Of a DNA stretch of 64,000 bases, positions 8,609 through 17,541 are shown one piece after another (the stretch's first letter is position 1; every line of letters begins with the position of its first letter). The notes under the pieces were generated by a model. That model did no database searches. It saw only the letters and a program-made list of their open reading frames with translations, and was not told the origin of the DNA. The stretch is from Nocardiopsis gilva YIM 90087 (lineage in GTDB: Bacteria; Actinomycetota; Actinomycetes; Streptosporangiales; Streptosporangiaceae): the NCBI RefSeq assembly GCF_002263495.1, contig NZ_CP022753.1, forward strand, positions 3,534,001 to 3,598,000, in the 5' to 3' direction. The translations under genes were made by a program, and so were the position numbers.

Positions 8609-8746
8609 ATGAGCCCCGAACCCGCGATGCCCGTCCCCGCACCCCTCGACCCGCAGACCGGTCCCAGTGGCGACTACGAGGACCTGGTCGACGACGAACT
8701 CCTCGTGGAAGACGTCTCCATCGACGGCATGTGCGGCGTCTACTAG
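8609..8746 (+). CDS. mftA: mycofactocin precursor peptide MftA
   Basis: A 45-residue acidic peptide ending in SIDGMCGVY, the invariant C terminus of mycofactocin precursors. The last two residues, Val44 and Tyr45, are the ones converted by MftC (decarboxylation and ring closure) to the cofactor core. The leader is rich in Asp/Glu (DYEDLVDDELLVED), as expected for binding by the RRE-type chaperone MftB. Start ATG 8609 follows GAAGGGA by five bases; a longer in-frame ATG at 8498 has no such site and would add an unrelated Arg-rich stretch. First gene of the cluster. Confidence 0.95.
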   Translation: MSPEPAMPVPAPLDPQTGPSGDYEDLVDDELLVEDVSIDGMCGVY

Positions 8747-8757
8747 AAGCCCCAGGG

Positions 8758-9078
8758 ATGCCGGCCATGCCCGAGCCCGCGGACCTCGACCTCGACCGCG
8801 CCTGGGATGTGCACCCCCAGGTCGCCGTGCGCCCCGAACCGTTCGGCGCACTGCTCTACCACTTCGGCACCCGCCGCCTGTCATTCCTGAAGGACCCCCG
8901 GCTCCTGGACGTCGTGCGCGGGCTGCCCGACCACCCCAGCGCCCGCGCGGCCTGCGCCCAGGCCGGCGTCACCGAGGCCGAACTGCCCCGCTACGCCCGC
9001 GCGCTGGCCCGGCTGGCCGCCACCCACATGGTCATCGAACGTCCCCACGCCCCTGCCCCCGCGAAGGACCGCCCGTGA
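8758..9078 (+). CDS. mftB: mycofactocin biosynthesis chaperone MftB
   Basis: 106 residues, the size of MftB, a PqqD-like peptide-recognition (RRE) protein that presents MftA to MftC. Visible family features are the N-terminal AWDVHPQVAVRPEPFGALLYHFGTR... strand pattern and RLSFLKDPRLLDVV, followed by a helical C-terminal half. It starts 11 bases after mftA and its TGA overlaps the GTG of mftC, so the three are translated as a unit. The C-terminal PAPAKD tail is variable in the family. Confidence 0.93.
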   Translation: MPAMPEPADLDLDRAWDVHPQVAVRPEPFGALLYHFGTRRLSFLKDPRLLDVVRGLPDHPSARAACAQAGVTEAELPRYARALARLAATHMVIERPHAPAPAKDRP

Positions 9079-10364
9079 CCCATGCGACACCCCCACCGCC
9101 CGCCTCCGGCACGCGCCTGGTCGACCACTTCGAGCACGGCCTGTCCTCCCCCATCTGCCTGACCTGGGAGCTCACCTACGCCTGCAACCTGGCATGCGTG
9201 CACTGCCTGTCCAGCTCCGGGCGGCGCGACCCGCACGAACTGACCACCGCCGAAGCCAGGGCCGTCATCGACGAGCTGGCGGCCATGCAGGTCTTCTACG
9301 TCAACATCGGCGGCGGCGAACCCACCGTCCGCCCCGACTTCTGGGAGCTGCTCGACTACGCCACCACCCACCACGTCGGCGTCAAGTTCTCCACCAACGG
9401 CGTGAAGATCACCGACACCGTGGCACGCCGCCTGGCCGCCAACGACTACGTCGACGTGCAGATCTCCCTGGACGGCGCCACCGCCGAGGTCAACGACGCC
9501 GTGCGCGGCCCCGGCTCCTATGCCACCGCGCTGCGCGCCCTGGACCACCTGGCCGCGGCCGACACGGGCGGCGTCAAACTCTCGGTGGTGGTCACCCGGC
9601 ACAACATCGACCAGCTGGATGCCCTGCTGGGGCTGGCCGACCGCTACGGCGCCACGCTGCGGCTCACCCGTCTGCGCCCGGCGGGCCGCGGGGCGCGCGT
9701 GTGGAACGAGCTGCACCCCACCCCCGCCCAGCAGCGTGCCCTGTACGACTGGCTGCTGGACCACGGCCAGCGGGTCCTCACCGGCGACTCGTTCTTCCAC
9801 CTGTCGGCCTACGGCCACGCCCTGCCCGGCCTCAACCTGTGCGGCGCCGGGCGCGTGGTGTGCCTGATCGACCCACTCGGCGACGTCTATGCCTGCCCGT
9901 TCGCCATCCACGAGGAATTCTGGGCCGGGTCGGTGCGCGACCCGGGCGGGTTCACCCGGGTGTGGCGCTCCTCGGAGCTGTTCGCCCGGCTGCGCCGACC
10001 CGACACCGGCGGGGCCTGCGCCTCCTGCGACGCCTACGACGCCTGCCGGGGCGGGTGCATGGCGGCCAAGTTCTTCACCGGGCTGCCGCTGCAGGGACCC
10101 GACCCCGAGTGCGTCAAAGGGCACGGCGCCCACGCCCTGAACGGCGTCGACGCCGCCCGCACGCCCCGCCCCAGCCCCGACCACTCGCACCGGACCGGGC
10201 CGAGGGGCGCCCCTCCCGCCTCTCGGCCCCACGGCCGGTCGTCCCCGGGCCCCGTGCCGGTGACCATCGGCCGCCGCCCGCCGGCCGCACCGTGCGCCGA
10301 GCACCCCCTAGCCGACGTCCCCCCGACGCCCGAGCCGCCCGGTGGTCGCGCATGCGGGAGCTGA
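9075..10364 (+). CDS. mftC: mycofactocin radical SAM maturase MftC
   Basis: 429-residue radical SAM/SPASM enzyme. The SAM-cluster motif is C37-x3-C41-x2-C44 (CNLACVHC). SPASM cysteines follow in LNLCGAGRVVC, YACPF, CASCDAYDACRGGC and the last DPEC. GGGEPT is the SAM-binding glycine motif. By established knowledge it decarboxylates the MftA C-terminal Tyr and then links Val and Tyr into the lactam core. GTG start overlaps mftB. After the SPASM domain there is a ~65-residue Pro/Arg-rich tail containing PVTIGRRPP, and the tail overlaps the next gene by 13 bases. Confidence 0.96.
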   Translation: MTHATPPPPASGTRLVDHFEHGLSSPICLTWELTYACNLACVHCLSSSGRRDPHELTTAEARAVIDELAAMQVFYVNIGGGEPTVRPDFWELLDYATTHHVGVKFSTNGVKITDTVARRLAANDYVDVQISLDGATAEVNDAVRGPGSYATALRALDHLAAADTGGVKLSVVVTRHNIDQLDALLGLADRYGATLRLTRLRPAGRGARVWNELHPTPAQQRALYDWLLDHGQRVLTGDSFFHLSAYGHALPGLNLCGAGRVVCLIDPLGDVYACPFAIHEEFWAGSVRDPGGFTRVWRSSELFARLRRPDTGGACASCDAYDACRGGCMAAKFFTGLPLQGPDPECVKGHGAHALNGVDAARTPRPSPDHSHRTGPRGAPPASRPHGRSSPGPVPVTIGRRPPAAPCAEHPLADVPPTPEPPGGRACGS

Positions 10365-12376
10365 CCGGCCCGGTGGAGCTGGCCGGCCGCCGGGCACCCG
10401 CGCGCGTGGTGTTCGGCCCACACGCGACCAACCTCGGCGACGGCCGCGCCCTGTCACCGCGCCACACCGCTTACTACGAGCGGCGCGCCGCCGGCGGGGC
10501 CGGGGTGATCATCACCGAGACGGCCTCCGTCCACGCCGACGACCACCCCTATGAGCGCGCCCCGCTGGCCGCCGCGTGCCGCCACGGGTGGGCCGCGGTG
10601 GCCGAGGCCTGCCACGCCCACCGCGCCCTGGTGCTGGCCGGGCTCGGGCACGCCGGCTCCCAGGGCTCCAGCGCCTACTCCCAGCGTGTGTTGTGGGCGC
10701 CCTCGCCCGTGGCCGACGTCATCAGCCGCGAGATGCCCGCGGCCATGGAACGCGAGCAGATCGCCGAGGTCGTGGCGGGCTTCGGCGACGCCGCCGCGCT
10801 GGCCGCGCAGGCCGGGCTCGACGGGGTGGAGGTCGACGCGGGCGCCTGGGCGCTGCTGCGCCAGTTCCACTCGGCGCTGACCAACACCCGCACCGACGCA
10901 TACGGGGCCGACCGGCTGCGGCTGACCCGCGAGGTGCTGGCGGCGGTGCGGTCCTCCATCGGGCCGGGGCGCGTGCTGGCGCTGCGGCTGTCGTGCGACG
11001 AGCTGGCCCCCTGGGCTGGTGTCACCCCCGAGGCGGCGGCCGTCCAGGTGGCGGAGCTGGCCGGGGAGGTGGATCTGCTGACGGTGGTGCGCGGCGGCCC
11101 GTTGGCGCCGCGCGCCTACCGCCCCGACCTGCACACCCCGCCGGGGTTCAACCGCGAGCTGTGCGCGGCGATGCGCGCGGCGGCGGCCGGCCGGTGCGCG
11201 GTGGTGCTGCAGGGCAGCGTCGTGGACGCCGACCAGGCGCGCTCGGCGCTGGCCGCGGGGGTGGCCGACCTGGTGGAGATGACCCGGGCCCAGATCGCCG
11301 ACCCGGACCTGGTGGCCTGGGCGCGCGCCGGGGCGGTGGAGCGGATCCGCCCGTGTGTGCTGTGCAACCAGGCCTGCCAGGTCCGCGACCCGCGCAACCC
11401 GGTGGTGTCGTGCATCGCCGAGCCGCGCAGCGGGCACGAGGGCCAGGACCCGCCCGTGGCCGGGGAAGCCCCCGCGCAACGCGAAGTGCTGGTGGTCGGC
11501 GGCGGCACGGCGGGGCTGGAGTGCGCCCGGGTGCTGGCGCTGCGCGGACACCGGGTCACCCTGGCCGAACGCGCCGGGCACCTGGGCGGAATGCTGCGCA
11601 CGGCCACCGCCCCCGACAGCGGCGCCACGGCCTCAAGCCGCCGGCGGCTGGGGCTGCTGGTCGACTGGTGGGAGCGGGAGTGCCGCCGCCTGGGCGTGCG
11701 CGTGGAGCTCCAGCGGAGCATCGGCGTCGCCGACCTGGACGCGGCGGCCCAGGCGGGCCGCGACGTGGTGCTGGCCACGGGGTCGCGCCCCGCCGAGGGG
11801 CCCGCCCTGCCCCACACCCCCGGCCCGGGCGGGCACGACGAGGACGATGCGCCGGTGTGGCTGGATATCGCCGACGTGCTCGTCCGCCGCAGCCTGCTGC
11901 CCGCCGACGGGCCGCTGGTCCTGTACGACCCCGTGGGCGGACCGGTGGCGGTCGCGGCCTCCGAATGGCTGGCCGACCTGGGACGCGGCGTCCACCTCGT
12001 GACGCCCGCCCGCATCGTGGGCGAGCGGCTGGCGCTGTGCGGGGATCTGGCCGACGCCAACGCGCGGCTGCAGCGCGCCGGCGTCGCCCGCCACCCGCGC
12101 TCCCGGCTGTGCGCGGCGCGAAGGGGGCGGGTCGTGCTGGAGGACGTGTGGACCGCCCAGCGGCGCGAGATCGGCTGCGCCGGGGTGGTCGACTGCGGGC
12201 ACCGGCTGCCCGAGGAGTCCCTGTACACCCTGCGCCCCGGCACGCCGCGCGCCGGGGACTGCGTGGCGCCGCGCACCGTGCTCGAAGCGGTCCTGGAGGG
12301 GCGCCGCCGCGCGCTGGACCTGGACGCGCCCGCACACCAGAAGGCGCCCCACCGGGCCGCCCCCGCGCCCCGGTGA
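10352..12376 (+). CDS. mycofactocin-system FadH/OYE-family oxidoreductase 1
   Basis: 674 residues with the layout of 2,4-dienoyl-CoA reductase. An old-yellow-enzyme TIM barrel (FMN) covers about 1-330, followed by a 4Fe-4S motif CVLCNQACQV with a fourth Cys in VVSC near 350. A Rossmann domain (VVGGGTAGLECARVL, then a second nucleotide region) binds FAD/NAD(P)H. It passes hydride from NAD(P)H through FAD and the cluster to FMN. The substrate is unknown; location directly after mftC implies a mycofactocin-linked role, by inference. ATG at 10352 lies inside the end of mftC. Confidence 0.9.
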   Translation: MRELTGPVELAGRRAPARVVFGPHATNLGDGRALSPRHTAYYERRAAGGAGVIITETASVHADDHPYERAPLAAACRHGWAAVAEACHAHRALVLAGLGHAGSQGSSAYSQRVLWAPSPVADVISREMPAAMEREQIAEVVAGFGDAAALAAQAGLDGVEVDAGAWALLRQFHSALTNTRTDAYGADRLRLTREVLAAVRSSIGPGRVLALRLSCDELAPWAGVTPEAAAVQVAELAGEVDLLTVVRGGPLAPRAYRPDLHTPPGFNRELCAAMRAAAAGRCAVVLQGSVVDADQARSALAAGVADLVEMTRAQIADPDLVAWARAGAVERIRPCVLCNQACQVRDPRNPVVSCIAEPRSGHEGQDPPVAGEAPAQREVLVVGGGTAGLECARVLALRGHRVTLAERAGHLGGMLRTATAPDSGATASSRRRLGLLVDWWERECRRLGVRVELQRSIGVADLDAAAQAGRDVVLATGSRPAEGPALPHTPGPGGHDEDDAPVWLDIADVLVRRSLLPADGPLVLYDPVGGPVAVAASEWLADLGRGVHLVTPARIVGERLALCGDLADANARLQRAGVARHPRSRLCAARRGRVVLEDVWTAQRREIGCAGVVDCGHRLPEESLYTLRPGTPRAGDCVAPRTVLEAVLEGRRRALDLDAPAHQKAPHRAAPAPR

Positions 12377-12415
12377 CCCCGGCCCAGGAGCCCACGAGCA
12401 GGAGAGGAGGCGCCG

Positions 12416-14494
12416 ATGAACCCGCCCGGGCCCGCCGCCGGACGCGGCACCTACCGCCACCTGTTCACCCCGCTGCGCCTGGGCCCACTGACGGTAGCCA
12501 ACCGCATCGTGTTCTGCGCCCACCTGACCAACTACGCCGACAACGGCCGCCCCACCGCCCAGCACGCGGCCTACTACGCCGCCCGCGCGGCGGGCGGGGC
12601 CGGGCTGATCATCACCGAGGAGCACTCCACCCACCCCACCGACCGCCCCTACGAAAAACTCATCGAGGGCTATGCGCCCGGCGTCGTCGACGACTACCGG
12701 CGCCTCACCGATGCCGTCCACGCCCACGACGTGCCGATCCTGGCCCAGCTCAACCACAACGGCGGGCAGGCCAGCTCCATGTACACCCGGCTGCCGGTGT
12801 GGGCGCCCAGCCCGATCGCCGACCCGCTGTTCGGCGAGGTGCCCAAGGCGGTCGAGGAGCACGAGATCACCGAGATCACCGACGCCTACGCCCAGGTGGC
12901 CGCCCACTGTGTGGCGGGCGGTTTCGACGGGGTGGAGCTGCAGTGCTCGCACTCCTCCATCGTCCGCGCCTTCCTCTCCCCGGCCACCAACCACCGCACC
13001 GACCGCTGGGGCGGCCCACTGCCCAACCGCGCACGGCTCCTGCTGCACCTCATCGACGCCGTGCGCGCGGCCGTGGGACCGGACCGGGTCGTGGGGGTGC
13101 GCCTGTGCGGGGACGAGCTGATCGAGGGCGGCACCACCATCGACGAGGCGGTGGAGGTGGCCCGGATGGTGGACGCCACCGGCCAGGTCGACTACCTCAA
13201 CACCTCCATCGGGGTGGCCACCCACACCCTGCACATGGTCGAGGCGAGCATGCGCGTCCCGCCGGGCTATGCCGCCTACATCCCCACCGCGATCCGCGCG
13301 GCGGTGCGCCTCCCGGTGGTGGGGGTGGGCCGCTTCAAGGACCCGCTGCAGGCCGACCGGGCCCTGGGTGCCGGGCACGCCGACCTCGTCGGTGTGGTGC
13401 GCGGGCAGATCGCCGACCCCGACTTCGCCGCCAAGGCGCGCTCCGGCCACGCCGAGGAGATCCGCACCTGCCTGTCGTGCAACCAGGAGTGCGTGGGGCG
13501 CATGGGGCTCAACCGGTGGCTGGGGTGCATCGAGAACCCGCACGCGGGACACGAGGCGGCACCGGCAGACTCGGCGGGCGCCGCCGGGGCTGCCGGTGCG
13601 CGCGGTGAGAGCGGCGGGGTGGCGGCCCCGGCCGCGGTCTCCCTTCCGGCCACCGGGGCCGTGTGGGGGCGACCGGGGCGGCGCGTGCTGGTCGTGGGCG
13701 GTGGACCGGGCGGCCTGCAGGCCGCGGTCAGCGCCGCCGAGCGCGGCCATAGGGTCACCCTCATCGAGCGCGAGGGACAGCTGGGCGGCCAGGTGCCCAT
13801 CGCCGCGCGGGCGCCCGGCCGCGCCGAGTTCCTCGACCTCACCCGCAACCTCGCCGCCCACGTCCGCCGCCTGGGCGTCGATGTCGAACTCGGGACCGAG
13901 GCCGATGCCCAGATGCTCGCGGCGCGGCGCCCGCACGCGGTGGTCCTGGCGACCGGCGCCGTGCCCGCGGCACCGTGGTGGGCCCACGGGCACGCGCGCG
14001 CGGTGGACGTCCGCGACGTCCTCCAGGGGCGGGCGGACCCGGCCGGGCGCGTGGTGGTCGTCGACGAGCTGGGCTTCCACCAGGCCACCTCGGTGGCCGA
14101 GCTACTGGCCGAACGGGGATGCGAGGTGGAGGTGATGACCCCGGCCCTGGTCGTCGGCCAGGACCTGGGGATCACCCTCGACCTGGAGACCTGGAACGTG
14201 AAGGCGGACGCACTGGGGATCCGCCAGAGCACCGACCGGGTGCCGATGGGCGCCGAGGAACTGCCGGGCCCGGCGGGCGGGGTGCTGCTGCGTCTCCAGC
14301 ACCACCCCACGGGAGCCGAGGAGACGCGGGAGGTGGACTGGGTGGTGTGCGCCGTGCACCAGCGGCCCGACGACGACCTGTGGCACGCCCTGCACGGCTC
14401 CCCCTTCACCGTCCACCGCGTCGGCGACTGCCTGGCCCCGCGCCGCGCGCACGCGGCCGTCGCCGAAGGCCACGCCGTGGCGGTGGGCCTATGA
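12416..14494 (+). CDS. mycofactocin-system FadH/OYE-family oxidoreductase 2
   Basis: 692 residues, paralogue of the preceding gene with the same three-part layout: FMN barrel (IVFCAHLTNYADNG, LAQLNHNGGQASS), 4Fe-4S ligands CLSCNQEC plus a Cys in WLGC, and an FAD/NAD(P)H domain (LVVGGGPGGLQAAV). An Ala/Gly-rich linker of about 40 residues joins cluster and Rossmann parts. AGGAGAGGAGG lies just before the ATG. It starts 39 bases after oxidoreductase 1. The two proteins may form a pair or act on different substrates; the sequence does not decide. Confidence 0.9.
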   Translation: MNPPGPAAGRGTYRHLFTPLRLGPLTVANRIVFCAHLTNYADNGRPTAQHAAYYAARAAGGAGLIITEEHSTHPTDRPYEKLIEGYAPGVVDDYRRLTDAVHAHDVPILAQLNHNGGQASSMYTRLPVWAPSPIADPLFGEVPKAVEEHEITEITDAYAQVAAHCVAGGFDGVELQCSHSSIVRAFLSPATNHRTDRWGGPLPNRARLLLHLIDAVRAAVGPDRVVGVRLCGDELIEGGTTIDEAVEVARMVDATGQVDYLNTSIGVATHTLHMVEASMRVPPGYAAYIPTAIRAAVRLPVVGVGRFKDPLQADRALGAGHADLVGVVRGQIADPDFAAKARSGHAEEIRTCLSCNQECVGRMGLNRWLGCIENPHAGHEAAPADSAGAAGAAGARGESGGVAAPAAVSLPATGAVWGRPGRRVLVVGGGPGGLQAAVSAAERGHRVTLIEREGQLGGQVPIAARAPGRAEFLDLTRNLAAHVRRLGVDVELGTEADAQMLAARRPHAVVLATGAVPAAPWWAHGHARAVDVRDVLQGRADPAGRVVVVDELGFHQATSVAELLAERGCEVEVMTPALVVGQDLGITLDLETWNVKADALGIRQSTDRVPMGAEELPGPAGGVLLRLQHHPTGAEETREVDWVVCAVHQRPDDDLWHALHGSPFTVHRVGDCLAPRRAHAAVAEGHAVAVGL

Positions 14495-14861
14495 CCCCCC
14501 GGTCCTGCCCGCTGCGGGCGCTGGGTGGCCTCGGCCGTGAGCGCGGCCGCTGGCCCGCGGTCCCCCGCGTTGGCCCCGACCGGGCCGGTGCAGTATCCGC
14601 CTCGGGCGCAGGACGGACAGCCGTCCTCGACAACAACGCCCGGGGGCGACCGGAACCCGCAGCAACGCTGCGGCGGCACGCCTCAGCCGTCGCCGCCCGC
14701 GGGCGCGGAAGCGCCCACCCTCAGCACACGCGGCCTGGGAGGCGATCGCCTCCCGCCCACCACCCGGCACAACGCGACGCCGGCCCGGCGCCGACTGGCT
14801 CGTGCCCGCACCACCGGCCACCGCCCCCGGCCGCATCCCCGACGACCCAGCGAAGGAACTG
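14495..14861 (+). other. gene-free stretch inside the mycofactocin cluster
   Basis: 367 bases between oxidoreductase 2 and the ETF alpha gene. A 123-codon frame begins with an ATG overlapping the stop at 14491 but its Arg/Pro/Ala translation resembles no family and it runs into the etfA start. No strong terminator or riboswitch was seen. GAAGGAAC precedes the next ATG. Confidence 0.4.
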
Positions 14862-15875
14862 ATGACGTCCTCAGCCCACCCATCCGCGTCCCACGCCCTG
14901 CCCGCCGGGCGGCCTCTGGCCGTGGTCCACGCCCGGGACGGGGCGCTGCCCGCCGGCGCCGATGAGGCGGTCGCCGAGGCCCGCGGCCACGCTCTGGTGG
15001 TGGGGTCCGGGGCGCGCGACGCCGCCGAGGAGCTGCGCGGTGTGGCCGTGCGGTCGTGGTACGCCGAGACCGGCGCGCGGGCCGGGCCCGCCGCGCTGCT
15101 GGGCGGGCTCGTCGACGCGGTTCGTGACATCCCGCTGGTCATCTGCCCGGCCTCGCCGGACGGGCGCGATCTGGCGCCGCGCCTGGCCGCCGCCTGCGGG
15201 CGCGCCCTGCTGGCGGGGGCGATCCGGGTGGGGTTCGACCCGGTCAGCGGGGTCGTCGCCGCCGAGCTGGAGCGCCTGCAGGGGCGGGTGATCGTGGACG
15301 CCGACGCGCCGGCTCCGGCCGTCGCCACGCTCCTGCCGGGCGCACGGACGGTTGCGCCCGCCGCCGACGGGGTAGGAAGCGTCGAACCGGTGCCGATCGC
15401 ACTGCCGGTCGCATCGGCCCGCGACGCTCAGTCCCTCGGCGTCACCGATCCCCGCCCCGAATCGCGGGAGCTGGGCGAGGCGGCCCGCGTGCTCGGCGGA
15501 GGCGCCGGATTGGTGCCGCGCGGCACCGTCGCGGACGAGGCGCGCCGAACGTTCGACCGCCTGGTCCGGGTCGCGGCCCGATTGGACGCCTCAGCGGGGG
15601 CGACCCGCGTGGCCACCGATGCCGGTTGGATGGACCCCGACCGTCAAATTGGCATTACCGGCGCCATGATTGGCCCGGAACTGTACATCGCCTTTGGGAT
15701 CTCTGGGGCGAGTCAGCACACCGGCGGCCTGGGCGCGCCCCGGCACATCGTCAGCGTCAACACCGACCCCGCCTGCCCCATGACGCGCCGCGCCGACCTC
15801 GGGCTGGTCACCGACGCCCGCGCCCTGCTCGAGGCACTGGAGTGCCGCATGCGGGAGGAGGCCCCCGACCCATGA
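14862..15875 (+). CDS. etfA: mycofactocin-associated electron transfer flavoprotein, alpha subunit (FixB-like)
   Basis: 337 residues. The N-terminal Rossmann-like half is divergent. The C-terminal FAD domain is clear: GITGAMIGPELYIAFGISGA, then QHTGGL and VSVNTDPACPMTRRADLG, the FAD signature of ETF alpha. The protein carries the flavin that receives electrons from dehydrogenases and hands them to the FixC-like enzyme. Start ATG 14862 has AAGGAAC seven bases upstream. Its TGA overlaps the ATG of the next gene. Order alpha-FixC-FixX-beta differs from the usual beta-first fixABCX order. Confidence 0.88.
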   Translation: MTSSAHPSASHALPAGRPLAVVHARDGALPAGADEAVAEARGHALVVGSGARDAAEELRGVAVRSWYAETGARAGPAALLGGLVDAVRDIPLVICPASPDGRDLAPRLAAACGRALLAGAIRVGFDPVSGVVAAELERLQGRVIVDADAPAPAVATLLPGARTVAPAADGVGSVEPVPIALPVASARDAQSLGVTDPRPESRELGEAARVLGGGAGLVPRGTVADEARRTFDRLVRVAARLDASAGATRVATDAGWMDPDRQIGITGAMIGPELYIAFGISGASQHTGGLGAPRHIVSVNTDPACPMTRRADLGLVTDARALLEALECRMREEAPDP

Positions 15876-17200
15876 CCCCGCCCCACACCCCCGACCCCGA
15901 TGCTCCCCTCGACGCCGTCGTGGTCGGCGCGGGCCCGGCCGGCGCCGCGGCCGCCCTCGAGCTCGCCCGCGCCGGACGCTCCGTCACCCTGCTCGAACGC
16001 GGCCCCTACCCCGGCTCCAAGAACGTCTACGGCGGCGTGGTCTACGGACGCGTCCTCGACGACGTCCTGCCCCACTGGCGAGACGAGGCCCCCGTCCAGC
16101 GGTGGGTCGTGCGCCGCTCCACCATGCTGCTCACCGCCCAGCGCGCCCTGTCGGCGGACCTGCGCGCCCAGGACTGGGGCGCCCCGCCCCACAACGGCAT
16201 GACCGCCTACCGCGCCGACTTCGACTCCTGGCTGGCCCACAAAGCCGTCGCCGCCGGAGCCCGCCTCCTGACCTCCACCGTGGCCACCGGCCTGCTGCGC
16301 GACCCCACCGGCAGCTTCACTGGCGTGCGCACCGACCGCCCCGCCGGCGACCTGACCGCCCGCGTGGTCATCGCCTGCGACGGCGTCAACTCCTTCCTCG
16401 CCAAACAGGCCGGGCTCCTGCCCGCCGCCGACACCGCCCACCACACCCTCGGCGTCAAGGAGGTCATCGGCCTGGGCCGCGACACCATCGACGAACGATT
16501 CGGCCTGCGCGGCACCGACGGCGCCGACATCGAGATGCTCGGCCACACCCGCGGCATCCCGGGCGGCGGGTTCCTCTACACCAACACCGACACCGTGGCG
16601 GTGGGCGCCGTACTCTCCCTGACCGGCCTGGCCCAGGCCGGCGTCCGCCCCGAGGAGGTCCTCACCGACCTCAAACGCCACCCCGCCATCGCCCCCTACC
16701 TCCGCGGCGGAACCGTCGAGGAGTACTCCGCCCACCTCATCCCCGAGGGCGGCTACGACCGCATGCCCCGCCTGGTCGACGACGGCCTGCTCATCGCCGG
16801 GGACGCCGCCGGGATGACGCTGGCCGCCGGGATCTGGCTGGAGGGCGTCAACTTCGCCATCGGGTCCGGACTGGCCGCCGGACGCGCGGCGGCCAACGCC
16901 CTGGCCACCGGCGACGTATCCGCCCGCGCCCTGGCCCCCTACCGCCGCGACCTGGAGTCGACCTTCGTCCTGGCCGACCATAAACGCCTGCGCGGCGCCC
17001 CGGGCCTGGTGCTGTCCGACCGGGTGCAGCACCGCTACCCCCACCTCCTCACCGACCTGGCCCACGGCGTGTTCACCGTGACCAACCCCGAACCCAAACC
17101 CGGCATCGCCGCGCTCCTGCGCCGCTCGGCGCGCCGCAACGGGGTGCGGCTGCGCCACCTGGCCGCCGACGCCTGGAGAGCCTGGAGGGTGTTCCGATGA
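15872..17200 (+). CDS. fixC: FixC-like FAD-dependent ETF:quinone oxidoreductase
   Basis: 442 residues of the geranylgeranyl-reductase/FixC family. The FAD-binding motif GAGPAG is at residues 19-24, with KNVYGGVVYGRVL after the first alpha-beta unit, an internal VIACDGVNS and LLIAGDAAGM, which contacts FAD. FixC-type enzymes work with ETF and FixX and deliver electrons to quinone. ATGA overlap with etfA and a second ATGA overlap with fixX show tight coupling. No membrane segment is predicted, so membrane contact would be peripheral. Confidence 0.9.
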   Translation: MTPPHTPDPDAPLDAVVVGAGPAGAAAALELARAGRSVTLLERGPYPGSKNVYGGVVYGRVLDDVLPHWRDEAPVQRWVVRRSTMLLTAQRALSADLRAQDWGAPPHNGMTAYRADFDSWLAHKAVAAGARLLTSTVATGLLRDPTGSFTGVRTDRPAGDLTARVVIACDGVNSFLAKQAGLLPAADTAHHTLGVKEVIGLGRDTIDERFGLRGTDGADIEMLGHTRGIPGGGFLYTNTDTVAVGAVLSLTGLAQAGVRPEEVLTDLKRHPAIAPYLRGGTVEEYSAHLIPEGGYDRMPRLVDDGLLIAGDAAGMTLAAGIWLEGVNFAIGSGLAAGRAAANALATGDVSARALAPYRRDLESTFVLADHKRLRGAPGLVLSDRVQHRYPHLLTDLAHGVFTVTNPEPKPGIAALLRRSARRNGVRLRHLAADAWRAWRVFR

Positions 17201-17541
17201 GCCCCGACCCCGCCGCGCACCAGCGCGCCCACACCCGTGCCGACGACGCCGCGGGCTGGGACGACCTGTCCTTCACCGACCGCATGGGCACCGTGCACTT
17301 CCGCGTGGGCGAACGCCCGCACATCACCGTCGACACCCAGGTGTGCCGCACATGCCCGGCCCAACCGTGCGTGACCGCCTGCCCCGCCGACCTCTTCACC
17401 CCCACCGCCGACAGCGGCATCCTGTTCAACTACGAGCAGTGCTTCGAGTGCGGCACCTGCTACATGGTCTGCGACCAGCACGGCGCGATCTCCTGGAGCT
17501 ACCCCGACGGCGGGCACGGCGTCGTCTTCCGACGCGGGTGA
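17197..17541 (+). CDS. fixX: FixX-like ferredoxin
   Basis: 114 residues with two cysteine groups: CRTCPAQPCVTACP and CFECGTCYMVC. The second is a classic CxxCxxCxxxC 4Fe-4S motif; the first is partly degenerate, as in FixX proteins, so one or two clusters are possible. Partner of FixC-like enzymes. Overlaps the upstream gene (ATGA) and ends in a GTGA that could start the beta subunit. About 100 residues is normal for FixX. Confidence 0.9.
   Translation: MSPDPAAHQRAHTRADDAAGWDDLSFTDRMGTVHFRVGERPHITVDTQVCRTCPAQPCVTACPADLFTPTADSGILFNYEQCFECGTCYMVCDQHGAISWSYPDGGHGVVFRRG

Noticed and set aside
11633-14080. 815-codon open frame on the minus strand opposite the OYE genes
   Set aside because: Opposite-strand shadow of two well-supported genes; translation is His/Val/Gly/Gln-rich with no family motif.
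14491-14862. 123-codon frame starting in an ATGA overlap after OYE 2
   Set aside because: Low-complexity Arg/Pro/Ala translation, no recognised family, runs into the etfA start.
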